A DNA stretch of 64,000 nt from Acutalibacter sp. 1XD8-33 (GCF_003612555.1 NZ_RAZF01000003.1:1-64000); one strand, 5' to 3'. Shown: positions 53,317 to 62,127, counted from the stretch's first letter. Notes: generated by a model not told the origin, from the sequence alone. A program made the numbers and translations.

Positions 53317-54632
53317 GACAGGCCCGCCAGCTGCTTGTTGTACTCGTGGTCCCATTCGTTGGTAGCGTAGTAGGCCACGCCGTCGTCCGAGTGGCAGAAA
53401 TACAGATAGCTGGAGGCGTCCCCCTTGGTATTGGGCTTCAAAGCGGCGTTGAGAGCTTCCAGGCCGGGATTGCAGATGGGCCCGGCGGGCAGTCCGCTGA
53501 AATTGTAGGTGTTGTAGTTGCCGTAGCTGAGATTCCCCCCGATCTCCTCCATCTGCTTGGCGTTCTTATAGGGATAATAGGCGGTGGAATCGCACTCCAG
53601 GTTGAAAATATCGTAGTCCGCGCCAAACTCCAGCCGGTTGTGGAGCACGGCTGAGACATCGAACATGTCCTTGGTGCTGGCAGCCTCCGCCTGGATGATG
53701 CTGGCCAGGGTGACCACCTGGTCCATGGACATGCCGGAATTCTGAATCTTCTCCAGGAGCTTGTCATCCATCTTCCGCTGGAAATTGTGGAGCAGCTTTC
53801 CGATCACCGAATCCAGCTTCTCACCTTTATAGAACTCATAGGTGTCCGGGAAGAGATAGCCCTCCAGCTTGTAATACCGGTTGGAGGTGTCCCCCAGGGC
53901 GCCGATCATGCCATACTTGGAAAAGTCCATGGTGTTCAGGGCGCTGAGGAACTCCGACGCCGTGCAGACCTCGTTTTCCTCCAGCAGTCGGGCGCCCTCC
54001 AGGGCGTTGAAGCCCTCGGGGAACACCACGGTCACCACCTCCCGGTCCACTTCCCCGCCCCCCTGGAGGATGTTGATCAGCGCCTCATAATCCAGGTCTG
54101 TTCCTACCTCTAGGCTGGTTCCAGGCTGGAAGTCCTCCATATCCTCTTTAACCTTGCAGTACAGACTGAAGAACTCCGGCTTCTTGATAGCCCCAGCCTG
54201 ATAGAGGATCTCCGCCAGGCCGTCCTCAGTGAGTTTGCCTTCGGGGATGGTGATATCCACTGTCCCCGTATCCCGGCCGTCGCCGAAAAAGTCCATGGCC
54301 CCGCCAATCAGGTAGCTGGCCAGGGTAAAGGAAGTCAGCAGCACCATGCACAGCCACACAAAGGAGAACACCCGCTTGTTCTTTCGGGCCTTGATACGGT
54401 TGCGCTTTTTGTGGGCTCTCTTCTCCGCTTTCAGCTCCTTGTCGGTGAGGGCGGCCTTCTTCGCCGAGGGCGGCTCGGCGTACTGAACGGGCTGTCCCCG
54501 GCGCTGGCGGGGCGCTTCCAAACTGCCTGTCATCAGGTCCCTTTGGTCGATCTTCACCTGAAAGCCTCCCGTGCCCTGGCTCGGACGCTGAACAGGCTCG
54601 CGGCCTCTGTTCTGCTGTGGTCTTTGATCCAT
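53313..54632 (-). CDS. mltG: Endolytic transglycosylase MltG
   Basis: The protein has 439 residues. A basic, Gln-rich cytoplasmic N-terminus of about 80 residues, one membrane segment (VFSFVWLCMVLLTSFTLASYL) and an outer YceG domain. The catalytic glutamate is in LASIIQAEAASTKDM; DSTAYYP and FSGLPAGPICNPGLEALNAAL are family motifs. It cuts new peptidoglycan strands to set their length. Start at MDQRPQQNRG after AGAAAGGAACAGCATACT. Directly upstream lies a family A repeat. Confidence 0.96.
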   Translation of the reverse strand: MDQRPQQNRGREPVQRPSQGTGGFQVKIDQRDLMTGSLEAPRQRRGQPVQYAEPPSAKKAALTDKELKAEKRAHKKRNRIKARKNKRVFSFVWLCMVLLTSFTLASYLIGGAMDFFGDGRDTGTVDITIPEGKLTEDGLAEILYQAGAIKKPEFFSLYCKVKEDMEDFQPGTSLEVGTDLDYEALINILQGGGEVDREVVTVVFPEGFNALEGARLLEENEVCTASEFLSALNTMDFSKYGMIGALGDTSNRYYKLEGYLFPDTYEFYKGEKLDSVIGKLLHNFQRKMDDKLLEKIQNSGMSMDQVVTLASIIQAEAASTKDMFDVSAVLHNRLEFGADYDIFNLECDSTAYYPYKNAKQMEEIGGNLSYGNYNTYNFSGLPAGPICNPGLEALNAALKPNTKGDASSYLYFCHSDDGVAYYATNEWDHEYNKQLAGLS

Positions 54633-54654
54633 AGTATGCTGTTCCTTTCTGTCT

Positions 54655-54973
54655 GAAATGCTTTTAAGACCTTGGGGACTCTGGTCTCGCCTGCCGGCTC
54701 GGTCAGCGCTTGACGGTCCCCACTGGGGACCAGCGCCCCCAAACCCCTGCAACCTTTGATAAAGGTAAGACTTCGTAGAACGAAGTCTACGAAACTTTTA
54801 CCCACTCCTCGCTTTGCTCGTCGTGAACGTTTTAAATGTTTTGACGAGCTAACCTAACAACCGTAAAAGTTTTGCTCGAGCTTTTTCAAAAGCTCGCAGG
54901 GTGTGGGACAGCGTCCCACGACCTTGCCGTAGCCGCATGGCGGCGGAGGCCACACAGTATTACTCCCAAAAAT
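54655..54973. repeat. Family A element, copy 9
   Basis: CTTTTAAGACCTTGGGGACTC at the left and GGCCACACAGTATTACTCCC at the right. Modules: GGTCCCCACTGGGGACC, AGACTTCGTAGAACGAAGTCT, GAGCTTTTTCAAAAGCTC, GTGTGGGACAGCGTCCCAC and a CTCCTCGCTTTGCTCGTCGTGAACG stretch shared with copy 5. It fills the gap between yccF and mltG. Confidence 0.75.
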
Positions 54974-54984
54974 ATCCCCGCTGG

Positions 54985-55350
54985 CTAAATCTCCGCCACT
55001 TCCGCCCCAAAGGGCATCAGCGCCAGCTTAGCGATCTTGAAGCACTGCTGTCCAAAGGGAATCCCAATGATGGTAATACACAGCAGCAGGCCGTTCAGCG
55101 CCGCCGCTATGGCCAGAGGAATCCCGCTGAGGATCAGCCAGAGAATATTGGCAAGCATAGACACCGCGCCGCCGCCATAGCGCACGGTCTTTCCAAAGGG
55201 AAAGAAGGCCAGCCCGGCGAACTTGAAGCACTGCAGCCCGATGGGAATCCCCACAATGGTGACGCACCATAGGCACCCGGCCAAGCCCCAGGAGAGCCCC
55301 TGCCAGAAGCCCCCAAAGACGAACCACAGAACGTTGCCCAAGCAGCTCAT
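54985..55350 (-). CDS. YccF-domain membrane protein
   Basis: The protein has 121 residues made of two similar halves, each with NxLW, a hydrophobic stretch and IxGIPxGxQCFKxAxLxxxPFG. This is the YccF domain doublet, an inner-membrane protein of unknown role. Last gene of the run from the solute-binding protein; starts 20 bases after the DJ-1 gene. Confidence 0.9.
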   Translation of the reverse strand: MSCLGNVLWFVFGGFWQGLSWGLAGCLWCVTIVGIPIGLQCFKFAGLAFFPFGKTVRYGGGAVSMLANILWLILSGIPLAIAAALNGLLLCITIIGIPFGQQCFKIAKLALMPFGAEVAEI

Positions 55351-55370
55351 TCCGCTCCCTCCTTCCTGAT

Positions 55371-55922
55371 TCAGAGGGTTTCGAACTGGATGCCAGCCCG
55401 GATTGCATCCGCAGTCTCTTTCGAGGTCAATGCCTCCGCCAGCTTCAGGCCAAATTGGACGGACACTCCCATGCCCCGACCGGTGATAAAGAGGCCATCC
55501 TGGACCACATAGTTCTCGCTGAGGATTCCGCCCCCTTCGGCCACGTCCTTCTGGAAGTTGGGGAATGCCGTGGCATTCCGGCCTTTGAGCAGTCCCTTGT
55601 GGGCCAGAATGGAGGGCGCGGCACAGATGGCAGCCAGAAGTTTGCCATTTTTCGCGCAGGCATCCACCAGGGCCTGGACCTCCTGGGATTTTTCCAAATT
55701 GAGAGTTCCCGGCAGCCCTCCGGGGAGCACCACACAGTCCAAGCCTGTGGTTTCCGCCTGGGCGATTTCCAGATCCGCCGTTACCTCCACTCCGTTGGAG
55801 GCGGCTACCCGTTTTCCGGTCACGCCCACGGTTCTGACCTCCACTTTCGCCCGGCGCAGAATATCTACCGGGGCCAGGGCTTCCACCAGTTCGAACCCCT
55901 CCGCCAACAATACATATACCAT
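55371..55922 (-). CDS. DJ-1/PfpI family protein
   Basis: The protein has 183 residues of the DJ-1/YajL type. Nucleophilic cysteine in LLAAICAAPSILAHKGLL, with the preceding glutamate in LAEGFELVEALAPVDIL. Proposed to act as glyoxalase, chaperone or deglycase in this family. 35 bases after tmk. Confidence 0.93.
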   Translation of the reverse strand: MVYVLLAEGFELVEALAPVDILRRAKVEVRTVGVTGKRVAASNGVEVTADLEIAQAETTGLDCVVLPGGLPGTLNLEKSQEVQALVDACAKNGKLLAAICAAPSILAHKGLLKGRNATAFPNFQKDVAEGGGILSENYVVQDGLFITGRGMGVSVQFGLKLAEALTSKETADAIRAGIQFETL

Positions 55923-55957
55923 ATAGTATTCTCCTTTCTAGGTTGTTTCATTCGTTT

Positions 55958-56605
55958 TCATACCAAGGCCCGGAGCACCCTCTGATGGATCTTCTCCACA
56001 GACAGGGGCTCCCCGTTCTCCGCGCAAGGCACCAGGGTCCAGCCCAGGGTTTTTGCCGCAAAACAGGCGCAGGCCGCACAGCTTTCCAGAAAAGCCACGT
56101 TCCTTTCGTGCAGGTCCTTTTTCTCCGCCTCCCCCTGATACCGTTTTTCCAGCAGCTTCTGGGAGACGGGCACCGGCATATCCAGCAGGATCACCTGGTC
56201 GGGCCGGGGCAGGCCCAGCTTGTTGTACTCGAAATCCTCCGCCCAGGCAATATAGCTCTCCCACTGATCCTCTGGCAGCTTTTCCATCTGGTAGATGAGG
56301 TTCGACGTGACGTACCGAGCTGCCAGAATCGTCACCCCGGCCTCATAGTCCCGCCGCCAGTGCTTCTGATAGCTGGCGTACCGGTCCACCGCGTAAAAGG
56401 CTCCGGCGGCATAGGGGTTCACATCCCCCGGGGCTCTGCCGAACTCCCCCGCCAGATACATCTTCACCAGCGCGGAAGAGGGCGAGCTATAGTCCGGGAA
56501 GGAGATGGTCTTTACCTCTCCCCGCTGAGAAAGAAATTTTTCCAGCAAGGGGAGCTGAGTGCTCTTGCCTGTGCCGTCCAGCCCCTCGATGACAATCAGG
56601 CTCAT
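55958..56605 (-). CDS. tmk: Thymidylate kinase-like protein
   Basis: The protein has 215 residues. P-loop IEGLDGTGKST and TISFPDYSS are typical of dTMP kinase, as is YAVDRYASY for dTMP binding. The later motif, usually LxDRYxxS, reads AARYVTSNLIYQ, so the aspartate is replaced by alanine. Overlap with thyX (ATGA) supports a role in dTTP supply. Confidence 0.85.
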   Translation of the reverse strand: MSLIVIEGLDGTGKSTQLPLLEKFLSQRGEVKTISFPDYSSPSSALVKMYLAGEFGRAPGDVNPYAAGAFYAVDRYASYQKHWRRDYEAGVTILAARYVTSNLIYQMEKLPEDQWESYIAWAEDFEYNKLGLPRPDQVILLDMPVPVSQKLLEKRYQGEAEKKDLHERNVAFLESCAACACFAAKTLGWTLVPCAENGEPLSVEKIHQRVLRALV

Positions 56606-57372
56606 GAGGTCTCCCCCAGTCTCCGGAACCGTTCCCGTACCACCTGAGCCTGGCCGCAGCTCATCTTCCCCTCGGGGCAGCCCCCCCGCAGGCAGGGCGG
56701 TCCGGCCTTCTCAAAGATATGGGGCGCGACGGCTCTCGCCAACCGGAGCATCTCTGTGGCCAGTTCCCGGATCTCCCACTGCGCCCGATTGCAGCACCGG
56801 TGGGTGAAGAAATTCAGCAGGGAGCGGGCGTTCATGGTGCAGATCAATTTGGTGGCGCAGGCGTTGGGCAGTACGAACCGGGCGTCCTCGATGGCTTTTT
56901 TCTCCGCTTTTCGGGCCGCGTTTTTCTCGTCCAGCCCCTGGGCCAGGAAATCTTTTTTATGTCTCTCCTGGAGGAGCTCCGCCAGCCGCTCATAGTGACG
57001 CTGGTCCTCCTCCATGGCCTGAAGGAATTCTGCCCTGGCCTCTGGCAGGGCCTGGACCTCCGGCGGCACGATGAATTCAAAGGCCGCCTCCTTCACATAC
57101 CGCTGGCTCTGGACGCTGTAAGAAGCCAGCCGGTGGCGGGTGAGCTGGGCCAGTAAAGAGCGGGAGACTCCCTCCACCCCAAAGGTAAAGCTGGCGTGCT
57201 CGATGGGGCTCTCGTGACCGATCTCTGTGAGCATATCCAAAAAAGCGCTGGTTTTTTCCTCTGTAAGCCCCTCCCGCACCGTAGCGATTTCCGCCGCCGA
57301 ATAGCACAGCTTGGCCGCGCAGGCCACGGTTCGTTCCGGGTCCGGGGTATAGGCCAGTAACTCGACTCTCAT
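56602..57372 (-). CDS. thyX: FAD-dependent thymidylate synthase
   Basis: Makes dTMP from dUMP with methylenetetrahydrofolate, FAD and NADPH. The protein has 256 residues. The ThyX motif RHRxxSxxxxSxRY is present as RHRLASYSVQSQRY near residue 79. A conserved arginine lies in CTMNARSLLNFFTHRC. The final GGCPEGKMSCG cysteine-rich tail is seen in part of the family. It lies 10 bases after the solute-binding protein gene and overlaps tmk. Confidence 0.97.
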   Translation of the reverse strand: MRVELLAYTPDPERTVACAAKLCYSAAEIATVREGLTEEKTSAFLDMLTEIGHESPIEHASFTFGVEGVSRSLLAQLTRHRLASYSVQSQRYVKEAAFEFIVPPEVQALPEARAEFLQAMEEDQRHYERLAELLQERHKKDFLAQGLDEKNAARKAEKKAIEDARFVLPNACATKLICTMNARSLLNFFTHRCCNRAQWEIRELATEMLRLARAVAPHIFEKAGPPCLRGGCPEGKMSCGQAQVVRERFRRLGETS

Positions 57373-57382
57373 AGCCGCCTCC

Positions 57383-58762
57383 TCATTCTTCTGTCAGCCA
57401 GGGGATAGGCAGGCCCTGGTGGTTCAAAAAGGCCTCCCGGCACCGGCTGTCCATGGTTTCCAGCAGTTCCCCCGTAGAAAGGCTCCCTGCCAGAAACTCC
57501 CCCAGCTCCCGCTGGAACACCTGGTCCTTTTCCGCGAAGCCACTGACGGTCCGGGGAATTCCGGCATAACGGCAGGCGGAGTCGTTCAGCATCGTCATCT
57601 CCGCCGCCCGGTCCCCTTCCAGCAGGGAGGGTTCCATGGACAGGGCCTCCTTATAGATAGGAAGGGTCCCCAGAGCCTTAGCCAAGTGGGTATTATTGTC
57701 CCCGTTCGTCAGATAGCACAAAAAATGAATGGCCTTTTCCGGCTCCTGGGTATCCGCGCGCACCCCCCAGCCTATCCAGCGGCAAGGCGTAACAGCCATA
57801 TTCCCATCTCCCTGGGGAAAGCCGGCGGCGGCCCAAGTCCCCTCGGGCATCTTTTTCGCCAGCTCCGCCGCAGTGCGGGCGTCGGCGATAAGGACCCCTG
57901 CCTCGCCGTTCACAAAAGCCTCCACAGCCTCCGAACCGCTCATATCTCCTCTGTCCAGGGCGGCTTCGTATACCTGGCGGAACGTCTCTACAGACTTTTC
58001 CGCCTTCTCGTGGGAGAAGATGGTTTCCCCCTCATTTCCCGGGAGATAGTAGGCCCCGGCCGGATCCGCCAGGCCCCCTGTACCCAAATTGCTCCAGAGG
58101 ATGGAGAAAAAGCAGTCCTCCGCAAGCTCCCGGCTCACTGCCATCCGGCCCTTGTCTCCTAATTTTTCCGGGACTTCCAGGACCCTGCCCCAGTTTTCCA
58201 GCCGGACCTTCTCCTGGGCGGTAGTCTTGTCCTCGTTAAACTGATCGAACCAGTCTTTCCGGTAAAAGAAAAGGTTCTGGCCAATATCCACAGGCACCGC
58301 GTAGACGCTTTCCCGGCCCATGTAGTGCATGATATAGCCAGCTCCGGCGGTAAGGCTTCCCTCGTTGTCCCAGAAATCCATGTATTCCGAGAGGTCCAGA
58401 AGGTCTCCGGCCCCGCCTGCGCCGCTGTCCTTCACCAGGACGATATCGGCAGGCTCCTCCCCATCGCTGTTCATGGGCAGCAGCTCCACGGCGGTATTGG
58501 GAAAATCCGCCTGATACTTTCGGATAATCTCCTCCACCGCCTCTTCCATGGCATGGTCGTAGTCCGCCATATCATTTCCCGCCCCCAGGCTCATGCTCAG
58601 CTTCAAAGAGGCGGGCCGACCATCGTTTTCTGGAAGGGTCTCCGTCTCGTAGACGACCTCTTTCTCCGGTTTGCTCCCGCAGCCCCCCAGGACCAGGGCT
58701 CCGGCCAGAGCCAGACAAAGGGTGGTGATCCCCAGCTTTTTGATTGGATTCACGGGCTTCAT
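57383..58762 (-). CDS. Extracellular solute-binding lipoprotein
   Basis: The protein has 459 residues. Lipoprotein signal peptide MKPVNPIKKLGITTLCLALA, with lipobox LVLGGC near residue 28. The mature part follows the family-1 (sugar) solute-binding fold: YQADFPNTAVELLPM, DLSEYMDFWDNEG, VYAVPVDIGQNLFFYRKDWF, and AVTPCRWIGWGVRADTQEPEKAI. The ABC permease and ATPase are not nearby, so it is an orphan here; the ligand is unknown. It heads a run with thyX and tmk. Confidence 0.9.
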   Translation of the reverse strand: MKPVNPIKKLGITTLCLALAGALVLGGCGSKPEKEVVYETETLPENDGRPASLKLSMSLGAGNDMADYDHAMEEAVEEIIRKYQADFPNTAVELLPMNSDGEEPADIVLVKDSGAGGAGDLLDLSEYMDFWDNEGSLTAGAGYIMHYMGRESVYAVPVDIGQNLFFYRKDWFDQFNEDKTTAQEKVRLENWGRVLEVPEKLGDKGRMAVSRELAEDCFFSILWSNLGTGGLADPAGAYYLPGNEGETIFSHEKAEKSVETFRQVYEAALDRGDMSGSEAVEAFVNGEAGVLIADARTAAELAKKMPEGTWAAAGFPQGDGNMAVTPCRWIGWGVRADTQEPEKAIHFLCYLTNGDNNTHLAKALGTLPIYKEALSMEPSLLEGDRAAEMTMLNDSACRYAGIPRTVSGFAEKDQVFQRELGEFLAGSLSTGELLETMDSRCREAFLNHQGLPIPWLTEE

Positions 58763-59049
58763 TGAACCGCCGCCTTTCTTCCTTATGGTAAATTGAATTC
58801 AACAAACTTTTTGAGAGTTTTTATGGGGGGAACGGTGCGCAGGGCAGCTTAGCAGCAGGCACACGGCCGAACGGGAACTTTGAGCTGAGATACTGCGCCC
58901 AGAGCCGGCTTACTCCGGGACGAGGCCCCTTTTTTCTCTTGCAAAGGGGCCTCTTGCAAGAGTTTTGCTTTGCAAAACTCGGATAGCTAACCGAGCAGAG
59001 CGAGTGTTAACTATTATTCACACACCAAAAATACGCTTCTCAGGTGTTA
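58763..59049. other. Gap with hairpins upstream of the solute-binding gene
   Basis: No gene. GAGGCCCCTTTT...AAAGGGGCCTC and AGAGTTTTGCTTTGCAAAACTC are strong hairpins, followed by TCGGATAGCTAACCGA and GTTAACTA. The order hairpin, core, GTTAACTA recalls family B, but the sequence is too diverged to call. Confidence 0.45.
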
Positions 59050-59220
59050 GGGTCAAAGGCAAGACCGTGGGGCTTCGCGTCTCACACCCCCGCCACTTTT
59101 GAAAAAGTGGACAAAACTTTTCCCAGGTTAACTGGGGTGGTCCAGTCCAAGGTGAGAGTTCGTAAGACGAAGTCTCACGAACTCTGGTCGCCGAAGGCCA
59201 TCACATGCTCCAAATAAAGC
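59050..59220. repeat. Family A element, copy 10
   Basis: Right end GGCCATCACATGCTCCAAATAAA is the inverse of the left end of copy 4. It contains CCACTTTTGAAAAAGTGG and GAGTTCGTAAGACGAAGTCTCACGAACTC (in parts). The left end, near ACGCTTCTCAGG, is less clear. Confidence 0.65.
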
Positions 59221-59280
59221 ATATCATTTTGGAGTCTCTCTAAAAACTTTGGAAAGCCGTCTTTTTTCCCGTTTCGGCAT

Positions 59281-60132
59281 TTACAGCTCTTTCGCGTACA
59301 TCACATACCTCCCCAGGCTCCGGATCCCCAGCTCCTTCACCGTGGGGGCCTCGTCCGTGTCGTGGAAGTAGGTAAAGGTCTCCATGCCCTCCGCCTTGCC
59401 CTGGTTCAGGGCCCGCACCAGCAGCGCCCGGAGGGCCTCCTGGTCGAATTTTCCCCCAGCATAGTCCAGGCCAAAAATCTCCAACATCCCGTCCATGCAG
59501 AAAAAGTAGATCACCGCAATGTCCTGCCGGTCCCGTTCCAGCAGGTAGAGCTGCCAGGTATCCAGCGCCTCCCGCAAGTGGGCGTTGTCCCAGTACATCT
59601 TCCCGTCCCATTGGGCATGAATAGCGGCGAAGCGGTCAAAATTCTCCTTGGTAATGGGGATAACCACCGTGCTCTCCGGCTTGGGCTCGTATTCCTCAAA
59701 CCTCATGACCCCCACCCGGCTCTCCTCGTTCAAGGGCCAGCCCAGCTCGATTAAGTGATTGACCGCCCGGGTGTTCTGGTCCGAGAAGCCAAAGTGCATG
59801 GTAAAGCCCTGATATTTCCGGGCCAGATAGGCCACCAACTCGTCCATAGCCTGTTCGGTCCTGTCCTCTGTGCAGAAAGCCCGGGTGTCAAGATATTTGT
59901 CCTCAGGCAGGGCAAAGTAGTGGAGCCAGCCCAGGGCTTTGCCGTCCTCCTCAAAGAGAAGAATCTCCTCATGCTCCCGCTCAAAGACACAGGCGGAGGC
60001 CTCCTCGAACTCGGACTTCTTCTTTAGGCCGTCCGCATAGGTGGGATAACCGGAACGGCTCATGTCCAGGGCCAGGCTGTAGGCCCAGTCCAGGTAATTT
60101 TTGTATTCGCTTTCTTTTAGTGCTCGTAGCAT
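59281..60132 (-). CDS. GNAT-like acetyltransferase, tandem copy 2
   Basis: The protein has 283 residues. The C-terminal half has DNAHLREALDTWQLYLLERD, IFGLDYAG and LLVRALNQGKAEGMETFTYF, which fit a GNAT fold. The N-terminal half looks like a second, degenerate GNAT unit (FEEDGKALGWLHYF, GFSDQNTRAVNHLIELGW). By hand count about 77% identical to the next gene upstream with no gaps. Separated from it by only 27 bases. Substrate unknown. Confidence 0.82.
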   Translation of the reverse strand: MLRALKESEYKNYLDWAYSLALDMSRSGYPTYADGLKKKSEFEEASACVFEREHEEILLFEEDGKALGWLHYFALPEDKYLDTRAFCTEDRTEQAMDELVAYLARKYQGFTMHFGFSDQNTRAVNHLIELGWPLNEESRVGVMRFEEYEPKPESTVVIPITKENFDRFAAIHAQWDGKMYWDNAHLREALDTWQLYLLERDRQDIAVIYFFCMDGMLEIFGLDYAGGKFDQEALRALLVRALNQGKAEGMETFTYFHDTDEAPTVKELGIRSLGRYVMYAKEL

Positions 60133-60159
60133 TTGATTTCAATTTCCCTTCTTCTATTT

Positions 60160-61011
60160 TTACAGCTCCTTCGCGTATAGCACATATGTCCCCAGGCTCC
60201 GGATCCCCAGCTCCTTCACTGTGGGGGCCTCGTCCGTGTCGTGGAAGTAAGTAAAGGTCTCCATGCCCTCCGCCTTGCCCTGGTTCAGCGCCCGCACCAG
60301 CATGGCCCGGAAGGCCTCCCGGTCAAACCGGTTCTCCACATAGTCCATGCCGAAAATCTCCAGCATCCTGTCTCTATAGACGAAGTACACGCTGGCCAAA
60401 TCCCGCCCATCCCGGCGGTACACGTAGATGTGCCACTGATCCAGAGCCTCCCGCAGATGGGCGTTGTCCCAGTACATCTTCCCGTCCATATAGGCGTGGA
60501 GGGTCGCGAAACGCTGGAAATTCTCTTTTGTGATGGGGACGAGCTCCCCCGTCTCGGGCCGGGGGGTGTAGTCCTCAAACCGCATCACCCCTACGAGACT
60601 CTCATCGTCCAGGGACCAGCCCAGCTCTTTCAGGTGGTTGACCGCCCGGGTGTTCTGGTCGGAAAAGCCCATGTACAGGGTGAAGCCCGGGTATTTCCGG
60701 GCCAGATAGGCGATCAGCTCGTCCATGGCCCGCTCGGTCCCGTCCTCTGTGCAGAAAGCCGTGGTTTGAAGATACTTGTCCTCTGGCTGGGCGAAGTACT
60801 GAAGCCAGCCCAGAGCTTTGCCGTTTTCTTCAAAGAGAAGGATCTCCTCGTGCTCCCGGGCAAAGACCCGGGCGGCGTGCTCCTCAAAGTCGGATTTCTT
60901 CTTTAGGCCGTCGGCATAGGTAGGATAGCCGGAACGGCTCATGTCCAGGGCCAGGCCATAGGCCCAGTCCAGATAGTCTCTATATTCGGTTTCCTCGAGT
61001 GCTCGCAGCAT
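60160..61011 (-). CDS. GNAT-like acetyltransferase, tandem copy 1
   Basis: Same length (283) and layout as the downstream copy. Differences cluster in the middle (residues about 145-215), where substrate binding would be expected, while the ends (DMSRSGYPTYADGLKKKS and FTYFHDTDEAPTVKELGIRS) are identical. This points to a recent tandem duplication with change of specificity. A hairpin lies upstream. Confidence 0.82.
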   Translation of the reverse strand: MLRALEETEYRDYLDWAYGLALDMSRSGYPTYADGLKKKSDFEEHAARVFAREHEEILLFEENGKALGWLQYFAQPEDKYLQTTAFCTEDGTERAMDELIAYLARKYPGFTLYMGFSDQNTRAVNHLKELGWSLDDESLVGVMRFEDYTPRPETGELVPITKENFQRFATLHAYMDGKMYWDNAHLREALDQWHIYVYRRDGRDLASVYFVYRDRMLEIFGMDYVENRFDREAFRAMLVRALNQGKAEGMETFTYFHDTDEAPTVKELGIRSLGTYVLYAKEL

Positions 61012-61086
61012 TTGATTTTCCTTTCTCTTGGGGCCTGTCCAAAACGAAATTTCCCATATTTGTCTATTATAACTTTTTCAGAAGAA

Positions 61087-61133
61087 AAAAACAAGCCGCC
61101 GGGGAGAACTTCCTGCCCTGGGGCCTGTTTTTT
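61087..61133. terminator. Bidirectional hairpin with flanking A and T runs
   Basis: AAACAAGCCGCCGGGG pairs imperfectly with CCCTGGGGCCTGTTTTTT. It could end the nitroreductase transcript from the right. Confidence 0.5.
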
Positions 61134-61184
61134 CCAAAATGTTCACATTTTGTGGGTCTTTCCGGTGCGGTTCTGAGCAACCCT

Positions 61185-61715
61185 CTACACCCGGACCACG
61201 TAGCCGTCCTTCCGGGGCCTAGGCTGGGGCAGGGGGCCGGCGGCGTATCCCAGGGCCAGGGAGCCCACACCCCGGAGGTTCCCGGGCAGGCCCCATTTTT
61301 CCAGCAGAGCCTTGCCCTCGGGGAGCTGGAACATCTCGTGCTCCCCGTGGATCCAGCAGGAGGCGGCGCCCAGGGCATGGGCGGCGACCATCATAGTGGC
61401 AAGGACGCAGGAGGCATCCTCCACGCAGGTGTTCCGGGCGGGGTCGGCCAGAACCAGAAGGATCGTGGGCGCGCCGTAATAGGGATCCCCGCTGCCGCCT
61501 CTGGCCTGACAGTTCAGCGCCTGGACGGCGGCGCGGTCCTCTGGGTTCTCCACGGCCACGATCATCGGGGACTGGGCCCCCATGCCTGTGGGCGCGAAAG
61601 TGCCCGCTTTCAGAATGGCGTCCAGAATTTCCGGAGCCACGGGATCAGGACGGTAGCTTCGCACGCTTCTTCTGGTAAGCAGGGCCTGCATGACAGGATT
61701 TTCTATTATATCCAT
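61185..61715 (-). CDS. Nitroreductase-family flavoprotein
   Basis: The protein has 176 residues starting MDIIENPVMQALLTRRSVRSY. The RRSVRSY and GTFAPTGMGAQSPMIV segments bind FMN, and the SLALGYAAGPLPQPRPRKDG end matches the family. Small, FMN-dependent dimer that reduces nitro compounds or quinones. Start after AAAGGAGTGATACGA; a GTG three codons earlier sits inside that site. Confidence 0.92.
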   Translation of the reverse strand: MDIIENPVMQALLTRRSVRSYRPDPVAPEILDAILKAGTFAPTGMGAQSPMIVAVENPEDRAAVQALNCQARGGSGDPYYGAPTILLVLADPARNTCVEDASCVLATMMVAAHALGAASCWIHGEHEMFQLPEGKALLEKWGLPGNLRGVGSLALGYAAGPLPQPRPRKDGYVVRV

Positions 61716-61741
61716 TCGTATCACTCCTTTTGCTTATTTCA

Positions 61742-62046
61742 TACTTTCTGAGAGTATGTTTTGGAGTCTCGCCTGCCGGTTCGGTCGGTGCTTGACGGTC
61801 CCCACCGGGGACCAGCACCCCCAGACCCCTGACCAGCTGTAAACTTGGCGTTGCCAAGTTTACAGCTGGACCGGTCAAAGCTAACCAGGGTAAAATGTTT
61901 CGTAGACTTCGTTTCACGAAGTCTTGCCTTTCTCAAAGGCTGCGGGGTTCTTAGGGGGCGACAATCGCCAGTGGCGATTTCCCGTCGCCGACCGAGGCGG
62001 CAGCCGAGACCCCTTGCGGCGGAGGCCACTCCGTATGACTCTCAAA
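61742..62046. repeat. Family A element, copy 11
   Basis: TACTTTCTGAGAGTATGTTTTGG at the left and GGCCACTCCGTATGACTCTC at the right. Modules: GGTCCCCACCGGGGACC, CTTGGCGTTGCCAAG, AGACTTCGTTTCACGAAGTCT and CGCCAGTGGCG. It fills the gap between the nitroreductase and transglutaminase genes. Confidence 0.8.
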
Positions 62047-62047
62047 C

Positions 62048-62112
62048 CCTATACTTTCTGGACGGCAAAGGTGTTTTGGGCCTCCGGTCTCGCCCGCCGG
62101 TTCGGTCAGTCG
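62048..62112. repeat. Family A element, partial copy next to copy 11
   Basis: TATACTTTCTGG, GTGTTTTGGGCCTCCGGTCTCG and CCGCCGGTTCGGTCAG repeat the first 60 or so bases of copy 11 in the same orientation. It stops about 15 bases before the transglutaminase stop codon. Confidence 0.6.
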
Positions 62113-62127
62113 CTACATGCACGTACG

